Source: Porticoccaceae bacterium LTM1 (lineage in GTDB: Bacteria > Pseudomonadota > Gammaproteobacteria > Pseudomonadales > Porticoccaceae). From it: DNA of 64,000 nt. The notes beneath the pieces were generated by a model that did no database searches, was not told the DNA's origin, and saw nothing but the letters and a program-made list of their open reading frames with translations. The translations under genes were made by a program, and so were the position numbers. Positions 48,800-57,897 of the stretch are shown here, in pieces (the stretch's first letter is position 1; the number at the start of each line of letters is the position of its first letter). The stretch lies in contig CP127080.1 of the NCBI GenBank assembly GCA_030252795.1, forward strand, positions 352,536 to 416,535, read 5' to 3'.

Positions 48800-50608
48800 A
48801 TGATGAGTAACACCAAAAAAATTGAAGTCACCGATGTGATTCTGCGGGATGCCCACCAGTCGCTGATCGCCACCCGTATGCGCACCGAAGACATGCTGCC
48901 GATTTGTGAAAAGCTCGACCAGGTCGGCTATTGGTCACTGGAAGTGTGGGGCGGCGCCACCTTTGATGCCTGCGTCCGTTTTTTGAAAGAAGACCCTTGG
49001 GAGCGTCTGCGTAAGCTCCGCGAAGCGCTGCCAAATACCCGCCTGCAAATGCTGCTGCGCGGTCAGAACCTGTTGGGTTATCGCCACTACGCCGATGATG
49101 TGGTGGAAGCCTTCGTACAAAAAAGTGCTGACAATGGCATGGATGTATTCCGGGTTTTCGACGCACTCAACGATGTGCGCAACCTTGAAGTGGCCATGAA
49201 GGCGGTGAAGAAAGCCGGCAAGCACGCCCAGGGCACCATTTCTTACACCACAAGCCCGGTACACACGCCGGAGCTGTTCGTAAAGATGGCTCACACCATG
49301 TGCGACATGGGTGCTGACTCCATTGCCATTAAAGATATGGCCGGTTTGTTGACGCCTTATGCTACCTACGATCTGGTCAAGGCGCTGAAGGAGGAACTGA
49401 AAGTGCCGGTGGTGGTACACAGTCACTCCACCGCCGGATTGGCGGAAATGTGCCAGCTCAAGGCGATCGAAGCCGGTGCTGATCGAATTGATACCGCCAT
49501 CTCTTCATGGGCGAGTGGCACCAGTCACCCGGCCACTGAAGCTCAGGTAGCGGCATTAAAAGGCACGCCTTATGACACTGGCCTGGACCTGACCTTGCTT
49601 CACGAAATCTCCGAGTACTTCCGCGAAGTGCGTAAGAAGTATCACCAGTTCGAGAGTGAATTTACTCGCGAAGATGTATCGGTACAGATCAATCAGGTGC
49701 CGGGCGGCATGATGTCCAACCTCGCCAACCAGCTTAAAGAACAGAACGCCCTCGATCGTATTGAAGAGGTATTCGCCGAAATTCCCCGTGTGCGTAAAGA
49801 CCTCGGTTACCCGCCGCTGGTTACACCCACTTCGCAAATTGTCGGCACCCAGGCGGTGTACAACGTGTTGTCCGGCAAGCGCTACCAGACCATCACCAAC
49901 GAGGTGAAGCGCTACCTGCAGGGCGGTTACGGTGCGGCTCCGGCCGAGGTGGACCAAGAAGTGCTTAAGAAAGCCATCGGCAACGAGCAGGTCGAAACCG
50001 GTCGTCCGGCAGATCAGCTGAAACCGGAAATGGACAAACTGCGTGCAGACATCGGTGACCTCGCCAAGACCGAAGAGGACGTGCTGATCTTTGCCATGTT
50101 CCCGGATCTTGGCCGCGAGTATTTGCAGCAGCGCGCCGATGGCACCCTCAAACCGGAAGAGCTGTTGCCGCAGGATTCCGGCAAAGCCAGCAAGCTGGGG
50201 CAGCCAGGTGCATCCGAGTTCAAAGTGGTGGTGCACGGCGAGGTGTACGACATCGCAGTTACGGGTGTGGGTGACCACGGTGCTGGCAAGCGCAAGGTGT
50301 ACCTGTCGCTGGATGGTATGCCGGAAGAGGTGATCTACGAGCCTCTTAATGAATTCGTTTCCGAAGGTGGCAGCGGTCGCCAGCGCGCCAGCGAGCCGGG
50401 TCATGTCACCACCACCATGCCGGGTAATGTAGTGGATGTGCTGGTGAAAGAGGGCGACACTGTAGAGGCGGGTCAGACTGTTTTGATTGCCGAGGCGATG
50501 AAAATGGAAACCGAGATTCACGCCAACATTGCTGGGACCGTCGAGGCAGTACATATCGCCAAAGGTGATCGTGTGACACCGGGCGAGGTGTTGATCGAGA
50601 TTGGCTGA
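48800..50608 (+). CDS. pycB: Pyruvate carboxylase subunit B (carboxyltransferase plus biotin domain)
   Basis: About 602 residues. The N-terminal TIM-barrel carboxyltransferase domain starts TDVILRDAHQSLIATRMRTEDM; then the PYC/OAD middle domain; then the biotinyl domain with EAMKMETEIHA, biotin on Lys568. Such proteins are also called oxaloacetate decarboxylase alpha (OadA). No gamma or beta Na+-pump subunits are near, so carboxylase function is favoured. The start is one of two adjacent ATGs after GAGGA. Confidence 0.93.
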   Translation: MMSNTKKIEVTDVILRDAHQSLIATRMRTEDMLPICEKLDQVGYWSLEVWGGATFDACVRFLKEDPWERLRKLREALPNTRLQMLLRGQNLLGYRHYADDVVEAFVQKSADNGMDVFRVFDALNDVRNLEVAMKAVKKAGKHAQGTISYTTSPVHTPELFVKMAHTMCDMGADSIAIKDMAGLLTPYATYDLVKALKEELKVPVVVHSHSTAGLAEMCQLKAIEAGADRIDTAISSWASGTSHPATEAQVAALKGTPYDTGLDLTLLHEISEYFREVRKKYHQFESEFTREDVSVQINQVPGGMMSNLANQLKEQNALDRIEEVFAEIPRVRKDLGYPPLVTPTSQIVGTQAVYNVLSGKRYQTITNEVKRYLQGGYGAAPAEVDQEVLKKAIGNEQVETGRPADQLKPEMDKLRADIGDLAKTEEDVLIFAMFPDLGREYLQQRADGTLKPEELLPQDSGKASKLGQPGASEFKVVVHGEVYDIAVTGVGDHGAGKRKVYLSLDGMPEEVIYEPLNEFVSEGGSGRQRASEPGHVTTTMPGNVVDVLVKEGDTVEAGQTVLIAEAMKMETEIHANIAGTVEAVHIAKGDRVTPGEVLIEIG

Positions 50609-50667
50609 TATAATGGGGGCAATAAAAGAGTATCGCTGTGAACTGATTGATAAGAGAGAAAATTAAC

Positions 50668-51333
50668 GTGGAAAAAATTGTAGAAGGTGTGCTGAATTTT
50701 CGCAAGAATGTATACCCCGAGCACAAAGATCTATTTGGCACCCTCGCTACTGGCCAGAATCCAGATGTGCTTTTTATCACCTGCTCTGATTCCCGTATAG
50801 ATCCAAACCTGCTGACCGGAACAGCGCCCGGCGACCTGTTTATCTGCCGCAATGCTGGGAATATCATTCCTCCACACAGTAACGAGACTGGTGGCATGAC
50901 AGCTTCTATTGAATACGCTGTGGCGGTGTTGGGAGTCAAGCACATTATTGTTTGCGGTCACACCGACTGTGGCGCGATCAAAGGTGCACTCGATCTGAGT
51001 TCGGTAGAAGGATTGCCCCACGTTAAAGAGTGGTTGAGCCACTGTCGGTCAGCAATGGAGATCGTTCGCGAGCGTCACGGTATTTCGTTCGAAAAACCGG
51101 TGGATGCCGAATACCTCAACGAAGCCATTGAAGAAAACGTACTGCAACAGGTTCAGCATATGCGAACCCACCCGGTTGTTGCCGCCAAGCTCGCGACCGG
51201 TAAAGTCAAAGTTCACGGTTGGGTGTACAACATCAAAACCGGCCGCATCCGCTGCTGCCGTCACAACGATACCGAGTTTATGGATTTTGAAGAGCGCTAT
51301 GCGAAGGTGATCGAGCGGTTAGAAAGCCAGTAA
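50668..51333 (+). CDS. can: Beta-class carbonic anhydrase
   Basis: About 221 residues. Zinc ligands are Cys39 (ITCSDSRIDP), His98 and Cys101 (VCGHTDCGAIK), with the Asp41-Arg43 dyad. The GTG start is preceded by AGAGAG at about ten bases; an in-frame TTG seven codons earlier is less likely. It makes bicarbonate, the substrate of PycA just upstream, and could be co-transcribed after a 59-base gap. Its last 28 bases belong to a 147-bp segment that is repeated at 53457. Confidence 0.94.
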   Translation: MEKIVEGVLNFRKNVYPEHKDLFGTLATGQNPDVLFITCSDSRIDPNLLTGTAPGDLFICRNAGNIIPPHSNETGGMTASIEYAVAVLGVKHIIVCGHTDCGAIKGALDLSSVEGLPHVKEWLSHCRSAMEIVRERHGISFEKPVDAEYLNEAIEENVLQQVQHMRTHPVVAAKLATGKVKVHGWVYNIKTGRIRCCRHNDTEFMDFEERYAKVIERLESQ

Positions 51334-51452
51334 CAGATTGGTTATTTGGAAAGCCTTGTGTTCTCGTTTTTTGAATCGGGAGCACAAGGCTTTTTTGTTT
51401 GGGTTTATAACTGACGTCTGTTTCTCGCCACGAATGTCTTCAATGCTTGTTC
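51306..51452. repeat. Direct repeat A: can tail, terminator and peptidase-tail remnant
   Basis: 147 bases match 53457-53603 without gaps, with 11 differences; about 98 bases in the middle are identical. The left end is the can tail (VIERLESQ-stop). The right end, read on the minus strand, ends in IDMPNKH-stop, a partial match to the end of the S41 peptidase gene at 53591. So this copy keeps a remnant of a peptidase gene that is no longer there. Confidence 0.9.
51350..51396. terminator. Terminator after can (copy A)
   Basis: An 11-bp stem AAAGCCTTGTG / CACAAGGCTTT, lengthened by imperfect pairing across the TTCTCG...CGGGAG region, is followed by T6 on the plus strand. The reverse strand has only short A/T runs. 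Confidence 0.85.
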
Positions 51453-51910
51453 GGCATGTCAATGGTTAGGAAGACCGTTCAAAATAATTTGTGTTCTCAA
51501 TTTCAAGTCTTCGAAAGTTAACCTTGGTTCCGCCAGGTAGTACATAGGAATTAAATGCGGCATAGCCTACAAATTCTTTGCTGACGTCTAAGTGGATGAG
51601 AAGGCGTTGGATGCGCAGGCTGTGATCAAAAATACGATCGTAATAATTGGGTATCTCACGGTTTAAGGCCTATAGTTTGAGTGTGGTGAAGACTAGCCGT
51701 GGAGGGGAGGTTGTATGCGTTGTTGGACGATATTGATACCAAAAGGAAGTGACTGAAACAGTTCTGGACGAATTAATTACGATACGCTTGGATATATTAA
51801 CAGTTAGCAGGATAGCCTTTTAAGTGGTGTCGCGTTAATGGGCATATAGCGTAATGTGTGTTTGTGCCATCCTCCTTGCTGTTTCTTAATCGAGGTAGGT
51901 TTAAAACCCT
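51453..51910. other. Gene-free 5' region of the inserted segment
   Basis: About 458 bases without a supportable gene, visibly AT-richer than the flanking genes. It begins at the end of repeat A and leads to the PLP decarboxylase gene, so its promoter is probably here. I see no strong hexamer pair or inverted repeat. Confidence 0.5.
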
Positions 51911-53356
51911 ATGATAGAGCGAACCTTAGGTCAGGATCTTCGTCAAGAAATGGAAGATCTTATTGGGCAGCTACAAGAATCATTGGCAATGGTTATTCGT
52001 GGTACTGACGATAGGATGGCACTGCCGCCTGATGCGGTGTCTGCATTAGCGAATCTTGATGAAGCTCTGCCAGAATCGGGCTGTGGTGCTAAAAAGACCA
52101 TTGAGCGGCTACTTGAATTGAATACGGCTGCTAGCGGCAACACAGGAGGGCCACGTTGTTTTCATTTTGTCATCGGAGGGAGCACACCTGCCGCACTTGC
52201 CGCAGATCTTTTGGCGACTGCTTATGAAACGGTAACCTACACTTGGGTAAATTCACCTGTGGGCGTAAAAATGGAGCTTGTGGCCCTCAATTGGCTCAAG
52301 GAAATGTTCGGGCTTCCCAGGGGTTGGGGTGGTGTTATGGTTACAGGCGCCTCAATGGCCAATTTCACTTGCCTCGCAGCGGCGCGTCAATGGTGGGGGG
52401 AGCAACTCGGTGTTGACGTTTCCGAAACCGGTCTCTCCGGTATGCCAAAAATGCAAGTACTAACATCAGGTTTGGTGCATGCTAGCACGTTAAAGGTTAT
52501 GGCGATGCAAGGTATTGGCCGTGCCAATGTGCGGCAATTTTGTCGCGATGAATTTGGTCGTGTAGATCTTGTTGCAATGGAAAATGCGCTTGATGACCTT
52601 GATGGTCAACCCGCCGTGGTGATTGTTAACGCCGGAGAGGTCAAAGCGGGGGAATTCGACCCTGTTGATAAAATGATAAGCCTGGCTCGCAAGCACAACT
52701 GCTGGGTTCATGTTGATGGGGCGTTTGGCTTGTTTGCGCGACTATCACCGCGAACCGCACATTTGGTTGCGGGCGTTGAAAAAGCGGATTCTGCCACCGT
52801 TGATGGCCACAAGTGGTTAAATGTACCCTACGATTCTGGTTATGCGTTCGTGCGCGATTGCAATTTACTTGCGCGTGCTTTTCGTTACGCTGCGGATTAT
52901 TTGCCGGGTGAGAATATTGAACGCCCGACACCAGGAGCCATCGGTCCCGAAAGTTCGAGGAGAGGGCGAAGTTTTGCTGTATGGGGAACGATAAAAGCCT
53001 ACGGTCGTAATGGTCATCGTGAAATCGTTGAGCATTGCCTCGATCTGGCACAACATTTTGCTGGACAGGTTAGGCGACTAGAACATCTGGAGTTGATGAA
53101 TGACGTTCAGCTAAACATCGTTGCGTTTCGCTATAATCCAGGAGGGATGAGCGAAGAACAGCTGAACGTACTGAATAATCGTTTGGGAGAAGCGGTTCTT
53201 GCAGATGGCCGATTCCAGGTCGGCACGTCAAAGATCGGATCTCGAACTATTTTAAGACCTGCATTCTCAAATTGGCGAACACGCTTTTCCGATGTTGAAG
53301 ACTTTGCGAAGGTTGTGTTGGAAATTGCGCAATCGCTTAGGAATGTAACGAGTTAA
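51911..53356 (+). CDS. PLP-dependent group II decarboxylase family protein
   Basis: About 481 residues of the aromatic-L-amino-acid/glutamate decarboxylase fold (group II). The PLP lysine is Lys301 in VDGHKWLNVPYDSG, and Asp269 in WVHVDGAFGL pairs with the pyridine nitrogen. VTGASMANFTCLAAAR binds phosphate, and SGLVHASTLK carries the ring-stacking histidine. This group decarboxylates Tyr, Trp, Phe, His or Glu or acts on related amino acids; the substrate is unknown. The gene stands alone between two copies of a 147-bp repeat, so it was acquired by recombination. Confidence 0.88.
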   Translation: MIERTLGQDLRQEMEDLIGQLQESLAMVIRGTDDRMALPPDAVSALANLDEALPESGCGAKKTIERLLELNTAASGNTGGPRCFHFVIGGSTPAALAADLLATAYETVTYTWVNSPVGVKMELVALNWLKEMFGLPRGWGGVMVTGASMANFTCLAAARQWWGEQLGVDVSETGLSGMPKMQVLTSGLVHASTLKVMAMQGIGRANVRQFCRDEFGRVDLVAMENALDDLDGQPAVVIVNAGEVKAGEFDPVDKMISLARKHNCWVHVDGAFGLFARLSPRTAHLVAGVEKADSATVDGHKWLNVPYDSGYAFVRDCNLLARAFRYAADYLPGENIERPTPGAIGPESSRRGRSFAVWGTIKAYGRNGHREIVEHCLDLAQHFAGQVRRLEHLELMNDVQLNIVAFRYNPGGMSEEQLNVLNNRLGEAVLADGRFQVGTSKIGSRTILRPAFSNWRTRFSDVEDFAKVVLEIAQSLRNVTS

Positions 53357-53456
53357 CTTGCATTGCTTTGCGATAGAGCTAAATGTCGAAAAATACGTGG
53401 GCTCCATTGGCGAAGATTGCCACATAAAACCAAGAGATAAATGGATCTGGTTCATT

Positions 53457-53603
53457 GGTGATTGATAGGTTAGAAAGCCAGTAACAGATTGGTTATTTGG
53501 AAAGCCTTGTGTTCTCGTTTTTTGAATCGGGAGCACAAGGCTTTTTTGTTTGGGTTTATGATTAACGTCGGTTTTTTGCCACGAATGACCTCAATGCTTG
53601 TTC
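53457..53603. repeat. Direct repeat B: can-tail remnant, terminator and peptidase tail
   Basis: Same 147 bases as repeat A at about 92% identity. Its left end encodes VIDRLESQ-stop in the plus strand, a can tail whose changes are mostly synonymous (ATC/ATT, CGG/AGG, GAG/GAT), but no can gene precedes it. Its right end is the true 3' end of the S41 peptidase gene. Confidence 0.9.
53501..53546. terminator. Terminator, copy B, facing the PLP decarboxylase and peptidase genes
   Basis: Identical hairpin to the one after can: AAAGCCTTGTG / CACAAGGCTTT followed by T6. It probably now ends the decarboxylase gene on the plus strand and may help end the converging peptidase gene. Confidence 0.85.
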
Positions 53604-54829
53604 AGTATCTCAATTGCGGTCATTAAGGCCGGATCTTTACCCTGGGTATTGGTGTCTGCAGCGTCAAGTAAAGTGTCTGGTATGAAATCCTCTCGAAAGC
53701 TGCCATTAATGTGATACAAACGCTCAAATCTAAGCTCCAGCCAAGCGCCACTCTGTTTAAGCTCCACTTTCTTGATTCCCCCTAATAAATCAGCCATTGG
53801 AGAGCCAATAACAGCTTTAGCACCCAGTGCGTCTAGTCCTATTGTCATGCCTTCACCCATGCTGCCGGTCCAGCGGCCAGCCAGTACGACAAAAGGCTTA
53901 TCTATATAAAATGCCTGCGGTTTTGCGATAGCTTTCTGTAGGGTAGCTTCTGTGTATGAATGGCCGGGTGTTTGAGTCTGGTAGCACTGATACACTTTTT
54001 CTGTATCGGTGAAATAGCCAAGAATAGGCTCGGCAACCCCGGTATTACCGCCACTTGGGGTGTTTCTCAGGTCCAGAATAAACGCGCGACTTTTCTTCAA
54101 GGCTTGAATGGCTTCTTCGAACTCTGTCACCGTCTCCAAATTGCCAAGGGAGTTATTAAAACGAATGTAGCCAATGCCATTGATGTCTTTGAAGCTAATG
54201 GCAGGCCCATCGTTCAATTTGTTGATGCTGTCATAACTGGCAGCCAGTGAATAATGGTTCTGGCCTTCATCAGTTGCAGTGATAAGTGATCGCTGCTGAT
54301 AGCGTTTGCCACCCAGTGCAATATTCAATGCATAGTTTTTTTGTGCCAGTGAGAGCTTTTCAATGGATAGGCCTGTTACGATTTCAATGGCTTCATGGAT
54401 ATTTAATCCATCAATTTCCTTAATGGTCATCCCCGTCCGTAGCCCATTATTGAAAGCGTCTGAACCGGATTTTATATCAACGACTAATGCAGTATTGCCG
54501 TTCACCTCGGCGTAAATATCCGAGCCAGTGGGGTAGACGATGTAATCATCTTTATCCATGGGGCCAAGGTTGAGGTGAGGATCCCTAAAATTGCGTAAGA
54601 ACGATTGGGAGACGTCAATGAACTCTTGCTTCGATGTTGTTGCCAGTGCTTTAGTGCGGAACTGTGAGTCAAGGCTGTCAAACTCACTGTTCAATCTGTC
54701 CAGATAGGCATAGTCCGATTTCAGGGTGGTAATCAATTCTTCCCAGGCACGACCAGAATCAAAAGCATTGCTGCAAGCAGATCCTAGCAGGCAGAAAGTA
54801 AGAATTAGCAGCTTATGAGTAGAGTTCAT
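53591..54829 (-). CDS. S41 family (C-terminal processing) peptidase, lipoprotein
   Basis: About 412 residues. The lipobox GSAC gives a lipidated Cys near residue 19. Residues ~90-150 resemble a PDZ domain (NNGLRTGMTIKEIDGLNIHEA). The peptidase core has FILDLRNTPSGGN and LAGRWTGSMGEGMTIG, where the serine is the likely nucleophile, followed by DALGAKAVIGSPMADLLGG. S41 proteases cut C-termini or unfolded proteins in the periplasm. The last residues fall within repeat B. Ribosome site not obvious. Confidence 0.85.
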   Translation of the reverse strand: MNSTHKLLILTFCLLGSACSNAFDSGRAWEELITTLKSDYAYLDRLNSEFDSLDSQFRTKALATTSKQEFIDVSQSFLRNFRDPHLNLGPMDKDDYIVYPTGSDIYAEVNGNTALVVDIKSGSDAFNNGLRTGMTIKEIDGLNIHEAIEIVTGLSIEKLSLAQKNYALNIALGGKRYQQRSLITATDEGQNHYSLAASYDSINKLNDGPAISFKDINGIGYIRFNNSLGNLETVTEFEEAIQALKKSRAFILDLRNTPSGGNTGVAEPILGYFTDTEKVYQCYQTQTPGHSYTEATLQKAIAKPQAFYIDKPFVVLAGRWTGSMGEGMTIGLDALGAKAVIGSPMADLLGGIKKVELKQSGAWLELRFERLYHINGSFREDFIPDTLLDAADTNTQGKDPALMTAIEILNKH

Positions 54830-55042
54830 AATATTGGATTTATATAGATAATGAAGTTATTAGGGTTGAGTCATTTGTTATTGGTTTCACGAAAATGACC
54901 GTATGACCCTCTCGCCATCTTCGTGCAAGCAGTATACCCAAGTCACACTAAAAGTGACTTGATAACGGCAAAGATCTCCAAATTTTCAACATTGTTTGCT
55001 ACCCTTGCGCTCTTTTAACGGCTGCCATCTCTGGAGTTATAT

Positions 55043-55387
55043 ATGGCCCTTCAAACCTTTATCGACAGGCTGAACAGTTCACCCCAATTCATTGAATTTG
55101 GCGACACAATGGCGGTAATTGACAGTCTGTACCTCTTTACCCCAACTGCCTTTCAAAACGGCGAATTGCACAACGCGGCAGATCAAAACAATGGTTCCTG
55201 CAAGCTGTTTGCATTTGCGCGTGCCCAGAATCTGAGCGAAGAACAGACTCTGGCTTGCTTCGGTGCCTTTTATCGCGATGATGTACTCAAAGATCCCGAT
55301 GGCAGCTCCCACCAGAATATTCGCAACTTTATGCGCAGCGGCTGGGCAGGGGTTCAATTTGAGGGTGAGCCGTTGGCGGAGAAATAA
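55043..55387 (+). CDS. HopJ family protein
   Basis: About 114 residues, the usual size. FGDTMAVIDSLYLFTPTAFQNGELHNAADQNNGSCKLFAFARAQ and DVLKDPDGSSHQNIRNFMRSGW are the family's conserved blocks. HopJ was first described as a type III effector of Pseudomonas syringae, but close relatives occur in many bacteria without such systems, and no secretion genes are near. Function unknown; a housekeeping role is likely. Confidence 0.9.
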   Translation: MALQTFIDRLNSSPQFIEFGDTMAVIDSLYLFTPTAFQNGELHNAADQNNGSCKLFAFARAQNLSEEQTLACFGAFYRDDVLKDPDGSSHQNIRNFMRSGWAGVQFEGEPLAEK

Positions 55388-55932
55388 TCTTTTTCTGGGA
55401 TTTATTTCAAGTGTGCCACAGTGCGTTTTTGCATTTGTGGCTCGCTGGTCCAGTATCGGGAATAAATAGTCTCGGTGTCCTTTGCAATTAGTCTCATCAA
55501 GAAGTGTTCGATCTTTAATCCTTTAATGGGATTATGCCGATAAAACTTATCACGGATTTTCTTCATTCTTAGTCTTAAAGTTGATCTCCCTATCGATAAC
55601 CGGTCAATAAATCTGACCCCGGAGATCTGGCTTTTCAGTGTTGGTGTCAACTATCTGCCCCTCTGAGTTTCTTCGTTTTTTTAATTTCAAAACCTTCAAG
55701 CACAAGCTGGGGGTTTATTCTATTTGTTTCTGAAGCCTTCGTGATTCCTGGCTTGGTACACCCTTGTACACACCTTGTGGAGCAGTAATCCAGTTAGGCT
55801 TGCTGTGTTGAGTGCCCTGATTCAACCCCACATACCTCAACCCTCCAGATGGAATCTAAACAGCGGGATTTGAATTGGCGAGGGGAGGATCTAATATTGA
55901 TATCAGAGCTCCCTGCTAAAGGAATCAAACCG
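55388..55932. other. Gene-poor region after hopJ
   Basis: About 545 bases. A stretch AATAAATCTGACCCCGGAG near 55608 resembles sequence often left by small transposable elements, but no intact element or inverted repeat can be defined. No convincing ORF is seen. The right end leads to the methyltransferase. Confidence 0.4.
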
Positions 55933-56802
55933 ATGTTTGCCAACGAAAACGATATCGTCATCGAAGCTTGGAATACGGTACTCTTTGATAAATTTATGCG
56001 CTTCCGTCACATCCTTGTCGCGGGACTCTCCAGTCACAGTGATGAGTTATTGTCCCGCCAGATCCATCAGCCGGGTACGCGGGTGCTTGACGTGGGCTGC
56101 GGTTTTGGCGATAGCACTCTGCGCCTAGCCAATATCGTTGGGCCGGAAGGTGAAGCTGTGGGCGTTGACTGCGCAGAGAATTTTGTAAATGTAGCCAAAA
56201 ACGACGCCCGTGATGGGGGCACCGACAACGCGCGATTTTTCGTCGCCGATGTTGAGCGCGATGATTTGGGTGGCCCTTACGATAATGCGTTTGCCCGTTT
56301 TGGAACTATGTTTTTTATGATGCCCGGTGCTGCCATGCGCAATATTCGCCAGGCACTACGGCCCGGAGGGGAGTTTCATCAGATTGTCTGGCGTCAGCGC
56401 GAGGACAACCCCTGGGTGCACAAAGCTGAACTCTGTGTCCGCGAGATTGTTCCTGTTGTGGATCACAAAGATACAGATGCTGTTCATTGTGGCCCGGGAC
56501 CATTTTCCATGGCAGGACCGGATATGGTGAGCGCCATGTTGAAGTCGGCAGGCTATGATCGGATCAATTTTGAACGATTTGACAGTGATATTTGTATAGG
56601 CAGAACCCTAGACGAGGCAGTTGACTTTGCTGTGGCGCTGGGCCCTGCGGGAGAAATCATCCGTCTTGCTGGAGAGCAGGGAGAAAAACTACTACCGGAA
56701 GTTACTGCTGCCTTGCGTGAAACACTGGGAGAATTTGTTCGTGACGATGGTGTCTGGGCGCCATCAAGCACTTGGTTCATTCGTGCGCGCAATCCGGGGT
56801 GA
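55933..56802 (+). CDS. Class I SAM-dependent methyltransferase
   Basis: About 289 residues. Motif I is VLDVGCGFGDSTLRLA (residues 51-66), then GVDCAENFVNVAKNDA, NARFFVADVERDDLG, and NIRQALRPGGEFHQIVW, the ordered Rossmann motifs of a small-molecule methyltransferase. AAAGGAA lies nine bases before the chosen ATG; an earlier ATG adds 28 unmatched residues and lacks a binding site. Substrate unknown. Confidence 0.88.
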   Translation: MFANENDIVIEAWNTVLFDKFMRFRHILVAGLSSHSDELLSRQIHQPGTRVLDVGCGFGDSTLRLANIVGPEGEAVGVDCAENFVNVAKNDARDGGTDNARFFVADVERDDLGGPYDNAFARFGTMFFMMPGAAMRNIRQALRPGGEFHQIVWRQREDNPWVHKAELCVREIVPVVDHKDTDAVHCGPGPFSMAGPDMVSAMLKSAGYDRINFERFDSDICIGRTLDEAVDFAVALGPAGEIIRLAGEQGEKLLPEVTAALRETLGEFVRDDGVWAPSSTWFIRARNPG

Positions 56803-56884
56803 AGGTGTGCATTTTTAATCTTAAGCTTTCTCCAATTAAAGAGGGCAGATCCCTTTAATTTTCGACTTGATAGGTATGTTGACA

Positions 56885-57175
56885 TCACTTGGTGTCAAGA
56901 GCGTGTTTGCGCTCCTCTGTATATGCCCACCAAGGCTTGGCATCCTCACCATCCATAAAGCGAGTAATTGATATGAGCACATCAATTACACAAGGGTCAT
57001 GTTTGCGCCCAGTCGTATTACAGAGTTCTTCGTACATTTGGTAAGGGTCACGTCCCACAAGATCTTGTGGACTCGTGATGCCAAGCAATTGCAAATCAGA
57101 AGCACCGGCCTTGCCAATATTGGGGAGGTCAGTCAACTTTGTCGTTTTGCTGCGATCAACTTTTGTTGGATTCAT
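56885..57175 (-). CDS. Helix-hairpin-helix protein (Cdd1-like)
   Basis: About 96 residues. TKLTDLPNIGKAGASDLQLLGI (from residue 13) is a helix-hairpin-helix motif, followed by DPYQMYEELCNTTGRKHDPCVIDVLISI, the pattern of the Cdd1/'pathogenicity locus' and TfoX-C-like small proteins. Likely a nucleic-acid-binding or regulatory protein; no function is proven. The ATG has GGACAGG upstream; the frame extends 49 codons further with no family match. Confidence 0.82.
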   Translation of the reverse strand: MNPTKVDRSKTTKLTDLPNIGKAGASDLQLLGITSPQDLVGRDPYQMYEELCNTTGRKHDPCVIDVLISITRFMDGEDAKPWWAYTEERKHALDTK

Positions 57176-57266
57176 GTTTGCCTGTCCAGTGGAGACGTGT
57201 CTTTTTGCGGCTAAACGAAGCTGCTTACCTTTTTCTGCAGCCTCAACGCAGAGCGCACCGGCGGCC

Positions 57267-57842
57267 CTATGTGACGACGCTCCCGAATGCGAATACCACG
57301 AGCCGGGCATCTGTTTCGGCATCCACAGTCAGCGGCGATGACGAGATCATCAGCGGATGATGCTCATCCAGCTGGGTATCATCAATTCGCACACTTCCTT
57401 GAATTAGCAGCACGCCATAGGTTTTTGCGTCGGGATCTGCTGCCTGCTGCCAGTTCTGGCCGCTAAAGAGCGCCATGCCATGGGCGGTTTTCATGACACC
57501 GGGACGAACGAAAAGATTGAAATCATCCACATAAGGTGAGTGCAATTCGGCGTGAACCTTATCTCCGCCATCAAAATGCCAGCCTTCATGGGCCGCAGAT
57601 AAGCAAAAGATTTCGCCTCTGTGGGTTATTGTCAACTCGCCGTTTAAGATCAGTAGCAAGCGCTGGTAACCGCTGAAATCGCTGAAAGCGCCGGATTGTT
57701 CGACCCGCGCACAGCTGATCCTGACATCGAAGTCCCGCGCCGCAAGGGTACTCCCCTGGGGGCCAATAAGCAGTTCTGTGGTGGTGCCGCCATCCCAGCG
57801 ATTGTGAAGAAAGCGAGTAGCCGCGATTAAGTGGCTTGGCAT
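57267..57842 (-). CDS. hutD: HutD/Ves family cupin
   Basis: About 191 residues of the HutD family, a double cupin found with hut genes. RFLHNRWDGGTTTELLIGP corresponds to the usual WKNGGG-ET motif, with Asp-Gly-Gly in place of Asn-Gly-Gly-Gly. FDVRISCARVEQSGAFSDFSGYQRLLLILNGE and VDDFNLFVRPGVMK match HutD closely. HutD is thought to limit the accumulation of urocanate and is regulated with hut in Pseudomonas fluorescens. Here it is 43 kb from the other hut genes. No HutC-type site was noticed upstream. Confidence 0.85.
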   Translation of the reverse strand: MPSHLIAATRFLHNRWDGGTTTELLIGPQGSTLAARDFDVRISCARVEQSGAFSDFSGYQRLLLILNGELTITHRGEIFCLSAAHEGWHFDGGDKVHAELHSPYVDDFNLFVRPGVMKTAHGMALFSGQNWQQAADPDAKTYGVLLIQGSVRIDDTQLDEHHPLMISSSPLTVDAETDARLVVFAFGSVVT

Positions 57843-57897
57843 GGAATGGCGTCTTCAGAAGGTTCAGATAAATTTTTGTGCATACCGTAGCCCCTGC

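Noticed and set aside
49556-50554. A 332-codon open frame antisense to pycB, and a similar one at 62608-63606 antisense to the M15/dgkA genes
   Set aside because: Both lie opposite secure genes and have compositions typical of antisense shadow; no binding site or motif supports them.
55043-55387. HopJ as evidence of a type III secretion system
   Set aside because: The family is widespread in bacteria without such a system, and no secretion or chaperone gene is seen.
55402-55650. An 82-codon minus-strand frame after hopJ
   Set aside because: No motif, no good ribosome binding site and unusual composition. It might be a transposon relic but I cannot support a gene.
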